A DNA stretch of 64,000 nucleotides from DATEDA01 sp963820965 (lineage in GTDB: Bacteria > Pseudomonadota > Gammaproteobacteria > Burkholderiales > SG8-39), in the NCBI GenBank assembly GCA_963820965.1, contig CAWGCC010000005.1:1-64000 (forward strand), written 5' to 3'. Under the pieces are notes generated by a model. The model ran no database searches. It saw only the letters and a list, made by a program, of their open reading frames with translations, and was not told where the DNA came from. Every line of letters begins with the position of its first letter. Position 1 is the first letter of the stretch. Shown one piece after another: positions 46,412 through 55,789 of this stretch. Both the position numbers and the translations under genes were made by a program.

Positions 46412-47686
46412 TCATGCGGCCACCTTCTCCTTCTTCGCGAATAGCTCGCGGAGCACGGGGTAGATGTCGGTGCGGTCGCGGATCCGGCCGAGCGCGAGGT
46501 TCGGCCGGCTCGCCCGCGCCTGCTCGTAGTGGACCCAGAGATTCTGCGGCTCGCCGGTGGTGATCTCGACGTAGGTGTAGTACTGCGCCTTCGGCAGGAT
46601 GTCGTTCACCAGCAGGTCCAGGCAGCGCGGCGAGTCGCCCTCCCAGTTGTCGCCGTCGGAGGCCTGGGCGACGTAGATGTTCCACTGGTCGAGCGGATAC
46701 CGCTCGGTCATTATCTCGTTCGCCATCGTGAGCGCGCTCGACACCACCGTGCCGCCGGTCTCGGTCGAGTGGAAGAACTCATCTTCGTCCACTTCCTTGG
46801 CGGTGGTGTGGTGGCGGATGAAGACGATGTCGATCCGCTCGTAGTGCCGCTTCAGGAAGAGATGCAGCAGGATGAAGAAGCGCTTCGCAAGGTCCTTGCG
46901 CGTCTCGTCCATCGAGCCCGACACGTCCATGATGCAGAACATCACCGCCTGCGCGATCGGCAGCGGCTGGGTGACCCGGTTGCGGAAGCGGAGATCGAAC
47001 GTGTCGATGAACGGCACTGCCGAGATCTTGCGCCGGAGCGCCTCGAGGTCCTCGAGCAGCCGGGCGACTCGCGGGTCGTCGCGGTCGGCCGCGTCGCCGC
47101 CGAGCGCCTCCAGCGCCGCCTCCAGCTCGCGCAGGCGCACCGCGTACGGGCCCTGGAAGGCGATGCGGCGCGCGAGCGACTCGCGCATGGTGCGCACGAT
47201 CGCGAGGTTCGACGGCGTGCCGTCGGTCCGGTAGCCGGCGCGTACGCGCCGGTGATGCGGGATCGCGGTGAGCTGGGTCTTGACGAGGTCCGGCAACGCC
47301 ATGTCCTCGAAGAAGAAGTCGAGGAACTCCTCGCGCGAGAGGCGAAAGCGGAACGCGTCCTCGCCCTCGCCGTCGTCGGAGGCGCCGCTGCCCATGCCTT
47401 TGCCGCCGCCCTGCGGACGCGGGATCTCGTCGCCGGTCACGTACTCCTTGTTGCCCGGGAGCACGCCCTCGCGCCGGCCGCCAGACCCGTGCTGGAAGTT
47501 CGGCTCGTTCAGGTCGCGCGACGGGATCGAGATGCTCGCGTCGCGATCGGCCTCGGCGATCTTGCGGCCGGCGATCGCGCGCGCGACCGCCTCGCGCACC
47601 TGCGCGCGGTAGCGCTTGAGGAAGCGCTGCGAGTTGACCGCGCTCTTGTGGCGCGGATTCTCACGGCGGTCGATGATGTCCGACAT
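46412..47686 (-). CDS. yeaH: DUF444/YeaH family VWA protein
   Basis: A 424-residue protein. N-terminal basic region (MSDIIDRRENPRHKSAVNSQRFLKRYR), Gly-rich linker (PQGGGKGMGSG), then a VWA-type domain with intact MIDAS DVSGSMDE. Part of the prkA-yeaH-spoVR unit, 49 nt below the prkA stop and 205 nt above the spoVR start. Acts with the PrkA kinase in nitrogen or stationary-phase response by analogy with E. coli yeaGH. Confidence 0.96.
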   Translation of the reverse strand: MSDIIDRRENPRHKSAVNSQRFLKRYRAQVREAVARAIAGRKIAEADRDASISIPSRDLNEPNFQHGSGGRREGVLPGNKEYVTGDEIPRPQGGGKGMGSGASDDGEGEDAFRFRLSREEFLDFFFEDMALPDLVKTQLTAIPHHRRVRAGYRTDGTPSNLAIVRTMRESLARRIAFQGPYAVRLRELEAALEALGGDAADRDDPRVARLLEDLEALRRKISAVPFIDTFDLRFRNRVTQPLPIAQAVMFCIMDVSGSMDETRKDLAKRFFILLHLFLKRHYERIDIVFIRHHTTAKEVDEDEFFHSTETGGTVVSSALTMANEIMTERYPLDQWNIYVAQASDGDNWEGDSPRCLDLLVNDILPKAQYYTYVEITTGEPQNLWVHYEQARASRPNLALGRIRDRTDIYPVLRELFAKKEKVAA

Positions 47687-47735
47687 GGTCGCAGGCTACC
47701 AAGAAAGCGGCCTGCCCGCAGGTAGGCCGTACGTC

Positions 47736-49748
47736 CTAGGACGACTTCCTGACCCGCAGGTACCACTCCACCAGGAGCCGCACCTGTTTCGGCGTGTAGC
47801 CCTTCGCGACCATCCGGTCGACGAAGTTCTGGTGCTTCTTCCGCTCGTCCTCGGACGCCTTGGCGTTGAACGAGATCACCGGCAGCAGGTCCTCAGTGGT
47901 CGAGAACATCTTCTTCTCGATAACCGTGCGCAGCTTCTCGTAGCTCGTCCACGACGGGTTCTTGCCGTGGTTCGCGGCGCGCGCGCGCAGCACGAAGTTC
48001 ACGATCTCGTGCCGGAAGTCCTTCGGGTTCGAGATCCCGGCCGGCTTCTCGATCTTCTCCAGCTCGTCGTTGAGCGCCGCCCGGTCGAGGATCTCGCCCG
48101 TGTTCGGATCGCGGTATTCCTGGTCCTGGATCCAGAGGTCGGCGAAGGTCACGTAGCGGTCGAAGATGTTCTGGCCGTACTCGGAGTAGGACTCGAGGTA
48201 CGCGGTCTGGATCTCCTTGCCGATGAACTCCACGTACGGCGTAGAGAGGTACTCCTTGACCGCGGAAACGTAGCGCTTCTCGGTGTCGGCCGGAAACTGC
48301 TCGCGCTCGATCTGCTGCTCGAGGACGTAGAGCAGGTGCACCGGGTTCGCGGCGATCTCGGTGTGGTCGAAGTTGAAGACCTTCGACACCACCTTGTACG
48401 CGAACCGGGTCGAGAGCCCGGTCATGCCCTCGTCGACGCCCGCGAAGTCGCGGTACTCCAGCATCGATTTCGCCTTCGGGTCGACGTCCTTGAGGTTCTC
48501 GCCGTCGTAGACGCGCATCTTGGAGAAGATCGACGAGTTCTCGGGCTCCTTGAGGCGCGTGAGCACCGCGAACTGCGCCATCATCTTCAGCGTGCCCGGT
48601 GCGCACGGCGCGTGGGCGAGCGACGAGTTCTTGATCAGCTTGTCGTAGATCCTGATCTCCTCGGATACGCGCAGGCAGTACGGGACCTTGACGATATAGA
48701 CACGGTCGATGAAAGCCTCGTTGTTCTTGTTGTTCTTGAACGACTGCCACTCGGCCTCGTTCGAGTGCGCGAGCACGATGCCGTCGAAGGGGATCGCACC
48801 GAAGCCCTCGGTGCCCTTGTAGTTGCCTTCCTGGGTCGCGGTCAGCAGCGGGTGCAGCACCTTGATCGGCGCCTTGAACATTTCGACGAACTCGAGCAGG
48901 CCCTGGTTGGCGCGGCAGAGCCCCCCGGAGTAGCTGTAAGCATCCGGGTCGTCCTGCGAATACTGCTCGAGCTTCCGGATGTCGAGCTTGCCGGTGAGCG
49001 AGCTGATGTCCTGGTTGTTCTCGTCGCCAGGCTCGGTCTTGCAGATCGCGATCTGGGCGAGCGTGGACGGGCGCAGCTTCACGACGCGGAACCGGGTGAG
49101 GTCGCCGCCGTACTCGGCGAGCCGCTTGACCGCCCACGGCGACGGGATCTGGTTGAGATAGCGCCGCGGGATGCCGTACTCGTCCTCGAGCGTGGGGCCG
49201 TCGTCGTCCATGGTGAACAGGCCGAGCGGCGACTCGTTCACGGGCGACCCCTTCAGCGCGTAGAAGGACATCTGCTCCATGAGGTGCTTCAGCTCCTCGG
49301 CGAGCGAGCTCTTGCCGCCGCCGGGCGGGCCGAGGAGGTAAAGAATCTGCTTGCGCTCTTCCAGCGCCTGCGCGGCGTGCTTGAAGTAGGCGACGATCTG
49401 CTCGATCGTCTCCTCCATCCCGTAGAAGTCCTTGAACGCGGGATAGACCTTCATGACCTTGTTCGAGAAGATGCGCGACAGGCGCGGGTCGTTGCGCGTG
49501 TCGATCATCTCCGGCTCGCCGATCGCCATCAGCATCCGCTCGGCGGCGGTGGCGTAGGCGGCGGGATTCGACTTGCAGAGCTCGAGGTACTCCTGCAGCG
49601 AGTACTCCTCCTCCATCCGGCTCTCGTATCGCGCCTGGAACCGGGAGAGCACGCCGCGCGTCTCGTGGGCGCTGACGGCGTGCCTCGATGCGACGGTCGG
49701 CGCGGCTTCGCCGAACGCGGAGAAGACTTGCGTGGGCTTTCCTTCCAT
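47736..49748 (-). CDS. prkA: PrkA family serine protein kinase (YeaG)
   Basis: A 670-residue AAA+-like Ser/Thr kinase (644 in E. coli YeaG). Walker A LGPPGGGKSSLAEELK is intact, and the C-terminal PrkA domain has VKEYLSTPYVEFIGKEIQTAYLES. ATG 49748 with GGAGG 5 nt upstream is chosen; a longer frame exists but adds an unrelated leader. First gene of the prkA-yeaH-spoVR unit, divergent from the sirtuin. Confidence 0.95.
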   Translation of the reverse strand: MEGKPTQVFSAFGEAAPTVASRHAVSAHETRGVLSRFQARYESRMEEEYSLQEYLELCKSNPAAYATAAERMLMAIGEPEMIDTRNDPRLSRIFSNKVMKVYPAFKDFYGMEETIEQIVAYFKHAAQALEERKQILYLLGPPGGGKSSLAEELKHLMEQMSFYALKGSPVNESPLGLFTMDDDGPTLEDEYGIPRRYLNQIPSPWAVKRLAEYGGDLTRFRVVKLRPSTLAQIAICKTEPGDENNQDISSLTGKLDIRKLEQYSQDDPDAYSYSGGLCRANQGLLEFVEMFKAPIKVLHPLLTATQEGNYKGTEGFGAIPFDGIVLAHSNEAEWQSFKNNKNNEAFIDRVYIVKVPYCLRVSEEIRIYDKLIKNSSLAHAPCAPGTLKMMAQFAVLTRLKEPENSSIFSKMRVYDGENLKDVDPKAKSMLEYRDFAGVDEGMTGLSTRFAYKVVSKVFNFDHTEIAANPVHLLYVLEQQIEREQFPADTEKRYVSAVKEYLSTPYVEFIGKEIQTAYLESYSEYGQNIFDRYVTFADLWIQDQEYRDPNTGEILDRAALNDELEKIEKPAGISNPKDFRHEIVNFVLRARAANHGKNPSWTSYEKLRTVIEKKMFSTTEDLLPVISFNAKASEDERKKHQNFVDRMVAKGYTPKQVRLLVEWYLRVRKSS

Positions 49749-49943
49749 GCGAACCTCCGCTGCGAGGAACGTGCGATCAGTATCTGCTTCGCGCTCGTCG
49801 CTCAAGGAACTTATAGCGATTTTCGGGCCATACCCGCCTCTAAGACAAGGTGCGTGTGGCAAAGTTGCGACGCCTCAGAGTACCTCAACGCGTCGCGCGA
49901 CGTGTGCGCTGACGCGAGCGACGCTCACCCTCTTGACGCCGTC

Positions 49944-50687
49944 ATGAGCGGCGATTTCGACCCGCGACTGCTGCAGAAGCTCCGCGGCGCGCGCCGCGTC
50001 GTGGCGCTTACCGGGGCGGGCATTTCCGCCGAGAGCGGGATCCCGACCTTCCGTGACGCACAAAGCGGGCTCTGGGCCCGGTTCAGGCCCGAGGAGCTCG
50101 CCACGGCCGCAGCCTTTCGGCACGACCCGAAGCTCGTCTGGGAGTGGTACGAATGGCGCCGCGGCCTGGTTTCGCAGGCGGAGCCAAACGCCGGGCACCG
50201 GGCGCTTACCCGGCTGGAAGCCCTCGTCCCCGAGTTCACGCTCGTCACCCAGAACGTCGACGGCCTCCATGTCCGCGCCGGCTCCCGGCGGGTCATCGAG
50301 CTCCACGGCAACATTTACCGGAACAGGTGCTTCGAGGAGGGCATCGTGGTCCAGGACGGGTCAGCCGCGCCCGGCGCGCCTCCGCGGTGCCCGCGGTGTG
50401 GCGCGCCACTGCGGCCGGATGTGGTGTGGTTCGGTGAAACGCTTACGCCGCAAGCACTTGCGGCCGCGGACGGCGCGGCGAGCGAATGCGATCTGCTGTT
50501 CTCCATCGGCACCTCGGCAGCGGTATTCCCGGCCGCCCAGCTCCCGGTTACCGCGCTCAGGTCCGGGGCCATGGTGGTGGAAATCAACAAGGAGCCGACG
50601 CCGCTGACCGGCGTCGCGACCTTCAGTCTGCTCGGCCGCGCGGGGGAGATCCTGCCCCTGCTCATCGCCAGCGCGTGGCCGTATTAG
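49944..50687 (+). CDS. cobB: Sirtuin NAD-dependent protein deacylase (CobB type)
   Basis: A 247-residue class III sirtuin. NAD site ALTGAGISAESGIPTFRD, TQNVDGLH, catalytic His121 in ELHGNIYRNRC, and three zinc-type cysteines (Cys129 and CPRC). Tyr69 and Arg72 match the Tyr-x-x-Arg pocket of E. coli CobB and SIRT5, so desuccinylation as well as deacetylation is plausible. ATG 49944 gives MSGDFDPRLLQKLR. It lies 32 nt upstream of an AMP-forming acyl-CoA synthetase, the classical sirtuin substrate family. Confidence 0.94.
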   Translation: MSGDFDPRLLQKLRGARRVVALTGAGISAESGIPTFRDAQSGLWARFRPEELATAAAFRHDPKLVWEWYEWRRGLVSQAEPNAGHRALTRLEALVPEFTLVTQNVDGLHVRAGSRRVIELHGNIYRNRCFEEGIVVQDGSAAPGAPPRCPRCGAPLRPDVVWFGETLTPQALAAADGAASECDLLFSIGTSAAVFPAAQLPVTALRSGAMVVEINKEPTPLTGVATFSLLGRAGEILPLLIASAWPY

Positions 50688-50710
50688 CACTCGAGGGATG
50701 TAAGTGCTAA
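50684..50710 (+). promoter_or_regulatory. Inverted repeat between sirtuin and acyl-CoA synthetase genes
   Basis: TTAGCACT (50684-50691) and AGTGCTAA (50703-50710) form a perfect 8-bp dyad with an 11-nt spacer. It overlaps the sirtuin stop codon and ends just before the GGGGGAGGG ribosome site. It could be an operator or an mRNA hairpin adjusting downstream translation. Confidence 0.45.
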
Positions 50711-50719
50711 GGGGGAGGG

Positions 50720-52369
50720 ATGATCGACCGCTATGACGAGCTGTACCGCGCCTACCGCTGGCAGGTACCTCCCCGCTTCAACATCGCCGAGGCGTGCTGC
50801 CGGCGCCATGCGCAGGATCGCGGCCGGCTCTGCCTCTACTGGGAGGACGAGTCGGGCGCCACGTCCGCGTGGACCTACTGGGATATCCAGGTCCAGGCGA
50901 ACCGGCTTTCGAACGCGCTCGCTGCGCTCGGGGTGAGGCGCGGCGACCGGATCGGGATCATCCTGCCGCAGCGGCCGGAGACGGTAATCGCGCACATCGC
51001 CTGCTACCAACTGGGTGCGGTCGCGATGCCGCTCTCGATCCTCTTCGGGCCCGACGCGCTCGAGTACCGGCTCCAGAACAGCGAAACCGTGGCGGCGTTC
51101 GTCGATCCGGCTTCGGCTCCGAACCTCGCGGCGATCCGCGGACGGCTGCCGGATCTCGAGCACGTCATCGGCGTGGCGGGTGCGGCGGAGTCCGGCGTGA
51201 TCGCGTGGGAACGGCTCCTCGAGCAGGCTTCGTGGCGGTTCGCCCCCGTCGAGACCTCTGCCGAGGACCCAGCGCTTCTCATCTACACGAGCGGCACGAC
51301 CGGTCCGCCGAAGGGCGCGCTCAAGCCGCAGCGGGTGATGCTCGGCAACCTGCCCGGGTTCGACTACTCGCACGACCTCTTCCCGCAGGCGGGCGATCTC
51401 TTCTGGTCGCCCGCGGACTGGGCGTGGACCGGCGGCCTCATGGATGCGTTGCTGCCCACGATGTACCACGGCTATCCGATCCTCGGCTATCGCGGGCGCT
51501 TCGAGCCCGAGAAGGCGTTCTATCTGTGCGAGAAGTACCAGGTGCGGAACAGCTTCCTGTTCCCGACCGCGCTCAAGATGATGATGAAGGCAGTGCCCGA
51601 GCCGCGGCGGCGCTACGACCTCGCGCTGCGCTCCATCATGAGCGCCGGCGAAGCGGTGGGCGAGACGGTGTTCGCCTGGAGCCGCGACTCGCTCGGGGTG
51701 ACGATCAACGAGATGTTCGGGCAGACCGAGATCAACTACATCGTCGGCAACTCGCACACGTTCTGGCCGGCGAAGCCCGGCTCGATCGGGCGGCCGTACC
51801 CTGGCCACAGGGTCGCGCTGATCGACGATGACGGGAACGAGGTCGCGGCGGAGGAGGTTGGCGAGGTGGCGGTTCACCGCACCGACATCCACGGCGACCG
51901 CGACGCCGTTTTCTTCCTCGGCTACTGGAAGAACGAGGAGGCAACCCGCAACAAGTACACGGCCGGTTGGTGTCGTACCGGCGATCTCGCAAAGCGCGAC
52001 GAGGGCGGGTACTACTGGTACCAGGGACGCGCCGACGACGTGTTCAAGGCCGCGGGCTACCGCATCGGCCCGTCCGAGATCGAGAACTGCCTTGTCAAGC
52101 ACCCGGCGGTCGCGAACGCAGCGGTGGTGCCGAGTCCCGATCCGGAGCGCGGCAACGTCGTCAAGGCGTTCATCGTGCTCACGCCGGGTGCACAGGCATC
52201 CGCCCAGCTCGAGGAGGAGATCCGCGCGCACGTGCGCGGTCGGCTCGCGCCCTACGAGTACCCGAAGGAGATCGAGTTCATCGATCAGCTCCCGATGACC
52301 ACCACCGGCAAGGTGCAGCGACGTGTGCTGCGGGTGCGGGAGGCGGAACGGAAGAAGGGCGGGGTCTAA
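50720..52369 (+). CDS. AMP-forming acyl-CoA synthetase
   Basis: A 549-residue ANL-superfamily ligase that activates a short or medium acid via acyl-AMP. P-loop LIYTSGTTGPPKGALK, A5 MFGQTEINYIVGN, hinge GRADDVFKAAGYRIGPSEIE. C-terminal LPMTTTGKVQRR has the Pat/CobB-regulated lysine at Lys531. ATG 50720 sits directly after GGGGGAGGG. It lies 32 nt after the sirtuin, and its stop overlaps the stop of the convergent MaoC gene by 4 nt. Closest in form to medium-chain/acetyl-CoA synthetase-like enzymes; chain length unknown. Confidence 0.94.
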   Translation: MIDRYDELYRAYRWQVPPRFNIAEACCRRHAQDRGRLCLYWEDESGATSAWTYWDIQVQANRLSNALAALGVRRGDRIGIILPQRPETVIAHIACYQLGAVAMPLSILFGPDALEYRLQNSETVAAFVDPASAPNLAAIRGRLPDLEHVIGVAGAAESGVIAWERLLEQASWRFAPVETSAEDPALLIYTSGTTGPPKGALKPQRVMLGNLPGFDYSHDLFPQAGDLFWSPADWAWTGGLMDALLPTMYHGYPILGYRGRFEPEKAFYLCEKYQVRNSFLFPTALKMMMKAVPEPRRRYDLALRSIMSAGEAVGETVFAWSRDSLGVTINEMFGQTEINYIVGNSHTFWPAKPGSIGRPYPGHRVALIDDDGNEVAAEEVGEVAVHRTDIHGDRDAVFFLGYWKNEEATRNKYTAGWCRTGDLAKRDEGGYYWYQGRADDVFKAAGYRIGPSEIENCLVKHPAVANAAVVPSPDPERGNVVKAFIVLTPGAQASAQLEEEIRAHVRGRLAPYEYPKEIEFIDQLPMTTTGKVQRRVLRVREAERKKGGV

Positions 52370-52815
52370 CCGCGCTCCTCTTCTCGCGACTGCACCAGGA
52401 TCTTGCCCTCGGCCTCGACGACGAGCGTCCCGTCCTGATTGCGGCACTCGCCGGCGAGCACGACAATGCCGCCGGCGTGCTTCGGCTTGTCGCGCTTGTC
52501 GATGATCGTCCAGCTCGTGTTCAGCGTGTCGCCGGGGCGGACCGGCGCCTTGAAGCGGCAGGTGTGCTCGAGGTAGGCGATCGCGGTGCCGTGGAAGTAC
52601 ATGCCGACCGGCGCGGACACCAGCGCGCTCGTGAACGGCCCGTGGAGGATGCGGCCGCCGAACCGCGAGGCGCGCGCGTGGCGCTCGTCGACGTGCAGCG
52701 GGTTGAAGTCGCCGAAGAGTCCCGCCGCGAGGACGAGATGCGTCTCGGTGACCGTGAGCGACGAGCCGAAGGTTTCGCCGACCGCGACTTCATCGTAGTG
52801 CTTGCCTGGAAACAT
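52366..52815 (-). CDS. MaoC-like (R)-specific dehydratase domain protein
   Basis: A 149-residue single hot-dog protein. The hydratase-2 motif is in LFGDFNPLHVDERHA, with the catalytic Asp/His pair present, and GRILHGPFTSALVSAPVG follows. Probably hydrates enoyl-CoA to (R)-3-hydroxyacyl-CoA. Starts at ATG 52815. Convergent with the acyl-CoA synthetase. Confidence 0.92.
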   Translation of the reverse strand: MFPGKHYDEVAVGETFGSSLTVTETHLVLAAGLFGDFNPLHVDERHARASRFGGRILHGPFTSALVSAPVGMYFHGTAIAYLEHTCRFKAPVRPGDTLNTSWTIIDKRDKPKHAGGIVVLAGECRNQDGTLVVEAEGKILVQSREEERG

Positions 52816-52898
52816 CGGCGTGCCCCCTCCGCGAAGCGAACCGCGGGCGGCCATGGAGTACACTCGCCCGCCGGCGTTCAGCGTTCAGGAGTGTACCC

Positions 52899-53537
52899 AT
52901 GAAGCTCTACACCTACTTCCGCTCCTCCGCGTCGTACCGCGTTCGCATCGCGCTCTCCTACAAGGGCCTCGCGCACGATTCCGCGTACGTCAACCTCCCG
53001 AAGGGCGAGCATCAGGTCGACGCTTTCCGCTCGGTCAACGCGCAGGCCCTGGTGCCGGCGCTCGAGGACGGGGGGCGGGTGCTGATCCAGTCGCTCGCGA
53101 TCATGGAGTACCTCGACGAGACGCATCCCGAGCCGCCCCTCATGCCGAAGGGGGCAGTCGACCGGGCTTACGTCCGGGCGGTCGCGCAGATCGTCGCGTG
53201 CGAGTTGCACCCGCTCAACAACCTGCGGACGCTCAAGTACGTCAAGCGGACCTACAAGCTCGACGAGAGCGGGGTGAACACCTGGTACCGGCACTGGATC
53301 GCCGAGGGGTTCACGATGCTGGAGGGCTATCTTGCGCGCGAGCGCCGCGCCGGGCGCTACTGCTATGGCGACATGGTGACGATCGCCGACTGCTGCCTGG
53401 TGCCGCAGGTGTTCAATGCGCAGCGCTACGAGTGCGACCTCGGCCCCTACCCGACGATCGTGCGGATCTTCGACGAGTGCATGAAGCTCGACGCGTTCAC
53501 GTCGACCCAGCCGTCAGCGGAAGCCGACGCTTCGTGA
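52899..53537 (+). CDS. maiA: Maleylacetoacetate isomerase (zeta-class GST)
   Basis: A 212-residue GST-fold isomerase converting maleylacetoacetate to fumarylacetoacetate (tyrosine or homogentisate route) or maleylpyruvate to fumarylpyruvate. The zeta-class motif reads FRSSASYRVRIAL; Ala replaces the usual Cys of SSCxxRVR, leaving the Ser-Ser. Further motifs are QSLAIMEYLDETHP and the C-terminal DMVTIADCCLVPQVFNAQRY. No hmgA/fahA neighbour. Confidence 0.93.
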   Translation: MKLYTYFRSSASYRVRIALSYKGLAHDSAYVNLPKGEHQVDAFRSVNAQALVPALEDGGRVLIQSLAIMEYLDETHPEPPLMPKGAVDRAYVRAVAQIVACELHPLNNLRTLKYVKRTYKLDESGVNTWYRHWIAEGFTMLEGYLARERRAGRYCYGDMVTIADCCLVPQVFNAQRYECDLGPYPTIVRIFDECMKLDAFTSTQPSAEADAS

Positions 53538-53636
53538 CCGGCGCGCAGCGCCGTCCAGCGACGGGTGCGGGCCAACCACCGCCGGCCGCGCGCTGGCGAT
53601 TGGAATTCGCCGGCAAACGACCCGCGGACGAACACC

Positions 53637-54209
53637 TTACGAGGACTGGTTGCGCTTCGCCTGGGCGCGGTATTGCTGCGGAATCGCGTCCCAGCGATCC
53701 GTCACATGCAACGCGCCGTGCTCGTCGATCCAGCCGTAGAGACGGGTGTCGCGCGCCGGCTTCGGCGGCGGCGGCGGGTTCGGGATCCACACCCACCGGT
53801 ACGGCCTGGTACCGCCATCGCCACGGAGTTCGTATCGACCGTCTGAATGCTGGATGACCTCCCCCTGCGGTGGCGGAGGCGGGCTGGCCGGTAGTGGCGT
53901 GCTCAAGGCCGGGGCGGTCACGACCGGTGGCTCGGAGTAGGCCGGTGCCTCGTAGAAGGCGGGCGGGGCCGCATAGGCAACGGGCACACCCACCGTCGCG
54001 AAGCGGGCATGGCGATGGAGCCGCGGCCGCGAGAAGGAAGAATGCGGGAAGGACGGCGCGATAGCCGGGCGCGCCACGGGGTAGACACCGACGATCGACC
54101 CGCTGATGGGCCGGCTGCCATGGGATCGGCCGCCCGCGACGGCCGTCGACGCGAACGCCAGGACGGACACGATGCCCAGGGAAGCGAGCGTCAGAGCGCG
54201 CCGGCGCAA
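53637..54209 (-). CDS. DUF4124-like secreted protein
   Basis: About 190 residues from a TTG start at 54209, which has AAGGAA 8 nt upstream and gives a signal peptide (ALTLASLGIVSVLAFASTAVA). An ATG at 54299 would add a charged leader. A Pro-rich middle (PASPPPPPQGEV and PNPPPPPKPA) leads to a C-terminal DUF4124-type unit, LYGWIDEHGALHVTDRWDAIP. Probably periplasmic; function unknown. Confidence 0.75.
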   Translation of the reverse strand: MRRRALTLASLGIVSVLAFASTAVAGGRSHGSRPISGSIVGVYPVARPAIAPSFPHSSFSRPRLHRHARFATVGVPVAYAAPPAFYEAPAYSEPPVVTAPALSTPLPASPPPPPQGEVIQHSDGRYELRGDGGTRPYRWVWIPNPPPPPKPARDTRLYGWIDEHGALHVTDRWDAIPQQYRAQAKRNQSS

Positions 54210-54594
54210 GGTCTGTTTCCTTCCGAGGATCGATGGCCAAGTCTGCGCGCCGCGCCGGCGATCGTCAATGCGGGCACGTCCGTGGCGGTGCGCGCTCAAG
54301 CGCAGCGCGGGCGCGGCGCGCGTGCCCGCGATGATGCGCGGCGCGCTGGCTTCGCCCGCATACCCCGCGCTTCTACGGCAGCGCGGTGACGAGCGATCGC
54401 TCTTGTCTGGCTCGTTGCGAGGTCGTCGATACGGCGACAGCCATTCGCTCCCCGGCCGTGATGGATTTCTCCCGTCGACTTCCTGCGCGCTGATCGCGCG
54501 TGACCTCGATCACGCCTGCAATCGGCTGTGACAGCCTGGGCCCGGAAGCTGCTAAGTCTGACGACAGTGATGCCGACAATCGCCGGGGGACTGG
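54210..54594. other. Gap with no supported gene
   Basis: 385 bp upstream of two divergent small genes. Only Arg-rich frames of low quality; no repeat or clear promoter. Confidence 0.3.
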
Positions 54595-54831
54595 ATGCTG
54601 AACATGAAGACGCTGGGCTCGAGACGGGAGCGAGCGGAAAGATCGACCGCAGTCGAGCTGCTCGTTCAAACGCCAATCGATCGGTTGGAAGAGACGGTCA
54701 AGGCCCTCAAGAGGCATCGTCCGGCGAAGGAGGTTCGCGATGCGATGATGCAGCGCGTTGCCGCCGCGCCGCTCTCGGAGTTCGAGACGCTGAAGCAGAT
54801 CTTCCTGATCCACTTCCCGGATTGGCATTAG
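54595..54831 (+). CDS. Small hypothetical protein
   Basis: A 78-residue soluble protein, mostly helical (VELLVQTPIDRLEETVKALKRHRPAKEVRDAMMQR). GGGG 6 nt upstream of the ATG. No recognised family. Codon pattern looks coding, but this is a moderate call. Confidence 0.5.
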   Translation: MLNMKTLGSRRERAERSTAVELLVQTPIDRLEETVKALKRHRPAKEVRDAMMQRVAAAPLSEFETLKQIFLIHFPDWH

Positions 54832-54900
54832 GCCGCGGCGTGGGGGCGGATCGAGGCCGCGCGGGGCCCTTGGCCACCGCCGCCGGGTGACGGTGCCGGG

Positions 54901-55095
54901 TCAGCGCGATCTGCGCCGCGCCGGATACGACCTGAAGAAGCGCGCGGCCTCGTCCGGCGAGAGAACGCCGATGCGATAGCCCTGCAGTGATGGACGATCG
55001 GGAAGGCTCGCGTCTGCGGCTGCGACGAGCGCGTGGTCGGGCGACGCCTGACGTGGCCGGATCTCGCTCCGCTTCGTGCGCCTAGACCAGAACAC
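54901..55095 (-). CDS. Possible small basic protein
   Basis: A 64-residue frame starting MFWSRRTKRSE and ending GYRIGVLSPDEAARFFRSYPARRR. The C-terminal half looks protein-like; the N-terminal half does not. No family match; may be spurious. Confidence 0.25.
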   Translation of the reverse strand: MFWSRRTKRSEIRPRQASPDHALVAAADASLPDRPSLQGYRIGVLSPDEAARFFRSYPARRRSR

Positions 55096-55252
55096 AGGAC
55101 GTCAACTTCTGTTCTGACGCCGGCCGGGCCTCACCGAGCTCGCCTTGATGCGGTCCCTGGTCCACTCTCCACCGGCGGCGTAGCCGTCCGAGCCGGTCCG
55201 GGGATTCGCTTCGGCGAAGTGCTCAAACGCCCCTGCGACGATCGCGTGCGAG

Positions 55253-55486
55253 TCAGAGGAAGTTCCACTCCCGCTCGAGCTGGTCGTCCGGTGTCATGAC
55301 CCGGACGGTGCTCGGGCGATTCGCGGCAGCCCACATCTTCGCGTAGCTGACTGCGAGACGCCGATCGACGAACCGGTGTGGCGTTTCCACCCCGGTCATC
55401 GCAACCTCCCACCAGTGTTTCGCGCGCGACCTCACCAGGATCGTCTTCTCGATATCGATCAGCGCGCCGATGCCCCGAGTTGCCAT
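55253..55486 (-). CDS. Small uncharacterised protein, paralogue of the gene at 55790
   Basis: A 77-residue protein. It aligns over about 60 residues with the product at 55790-56035: W-E-V, RF-x-DRRLAVSYAKMWAAANRPSTVRV, and E-EWNF. The two are divergently oriented about 300 bp apart. Conservation between the copies supports real coding. Function unknown; probably a small beta/alpha fold. Confidence 0.7.
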   Translation of the reverse strand: MATRGIGALIDIEKTILVRSRAKHWWEVAMTGVETPHRFVDRRLAVSYAKMWAAANRPSTVRVMTPDDQLEREWNFL

Positions 55487-55789
55487 GCCGCAATCCCTTT
55501 CGGACGGACGAGCCGAGTCTTCGGTCTAGCGCCGCGCCACGCTTGGAGGTCGGCGGTACAAGGCGTGCGCGGGGTCTGCACGCTAGATGCGAGAACTATG
55601 AGCCTGTCGGCAGAACTCGGGTGTAAACAATTGTGGTGTAGCAACGCTTTTTGCAGTCTATTGCAATTGCGTCGCACGGGATCCCGTAGCCTCTTGGTGC
55701 CCCCGACGGAACGGCGTTGTGCAGCGGGTTCAAGGGCTCGGGGCGGTTGGGTACGACGATTGCTTCGCACCTGATCGTACAAAGAAGGG

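Noticed and set aside
47616..49943. Plus-strand long frame running into the sirtuin
   Set aside because: Antisense to prkA and yeaH; the real sirtuin starts at 49944.
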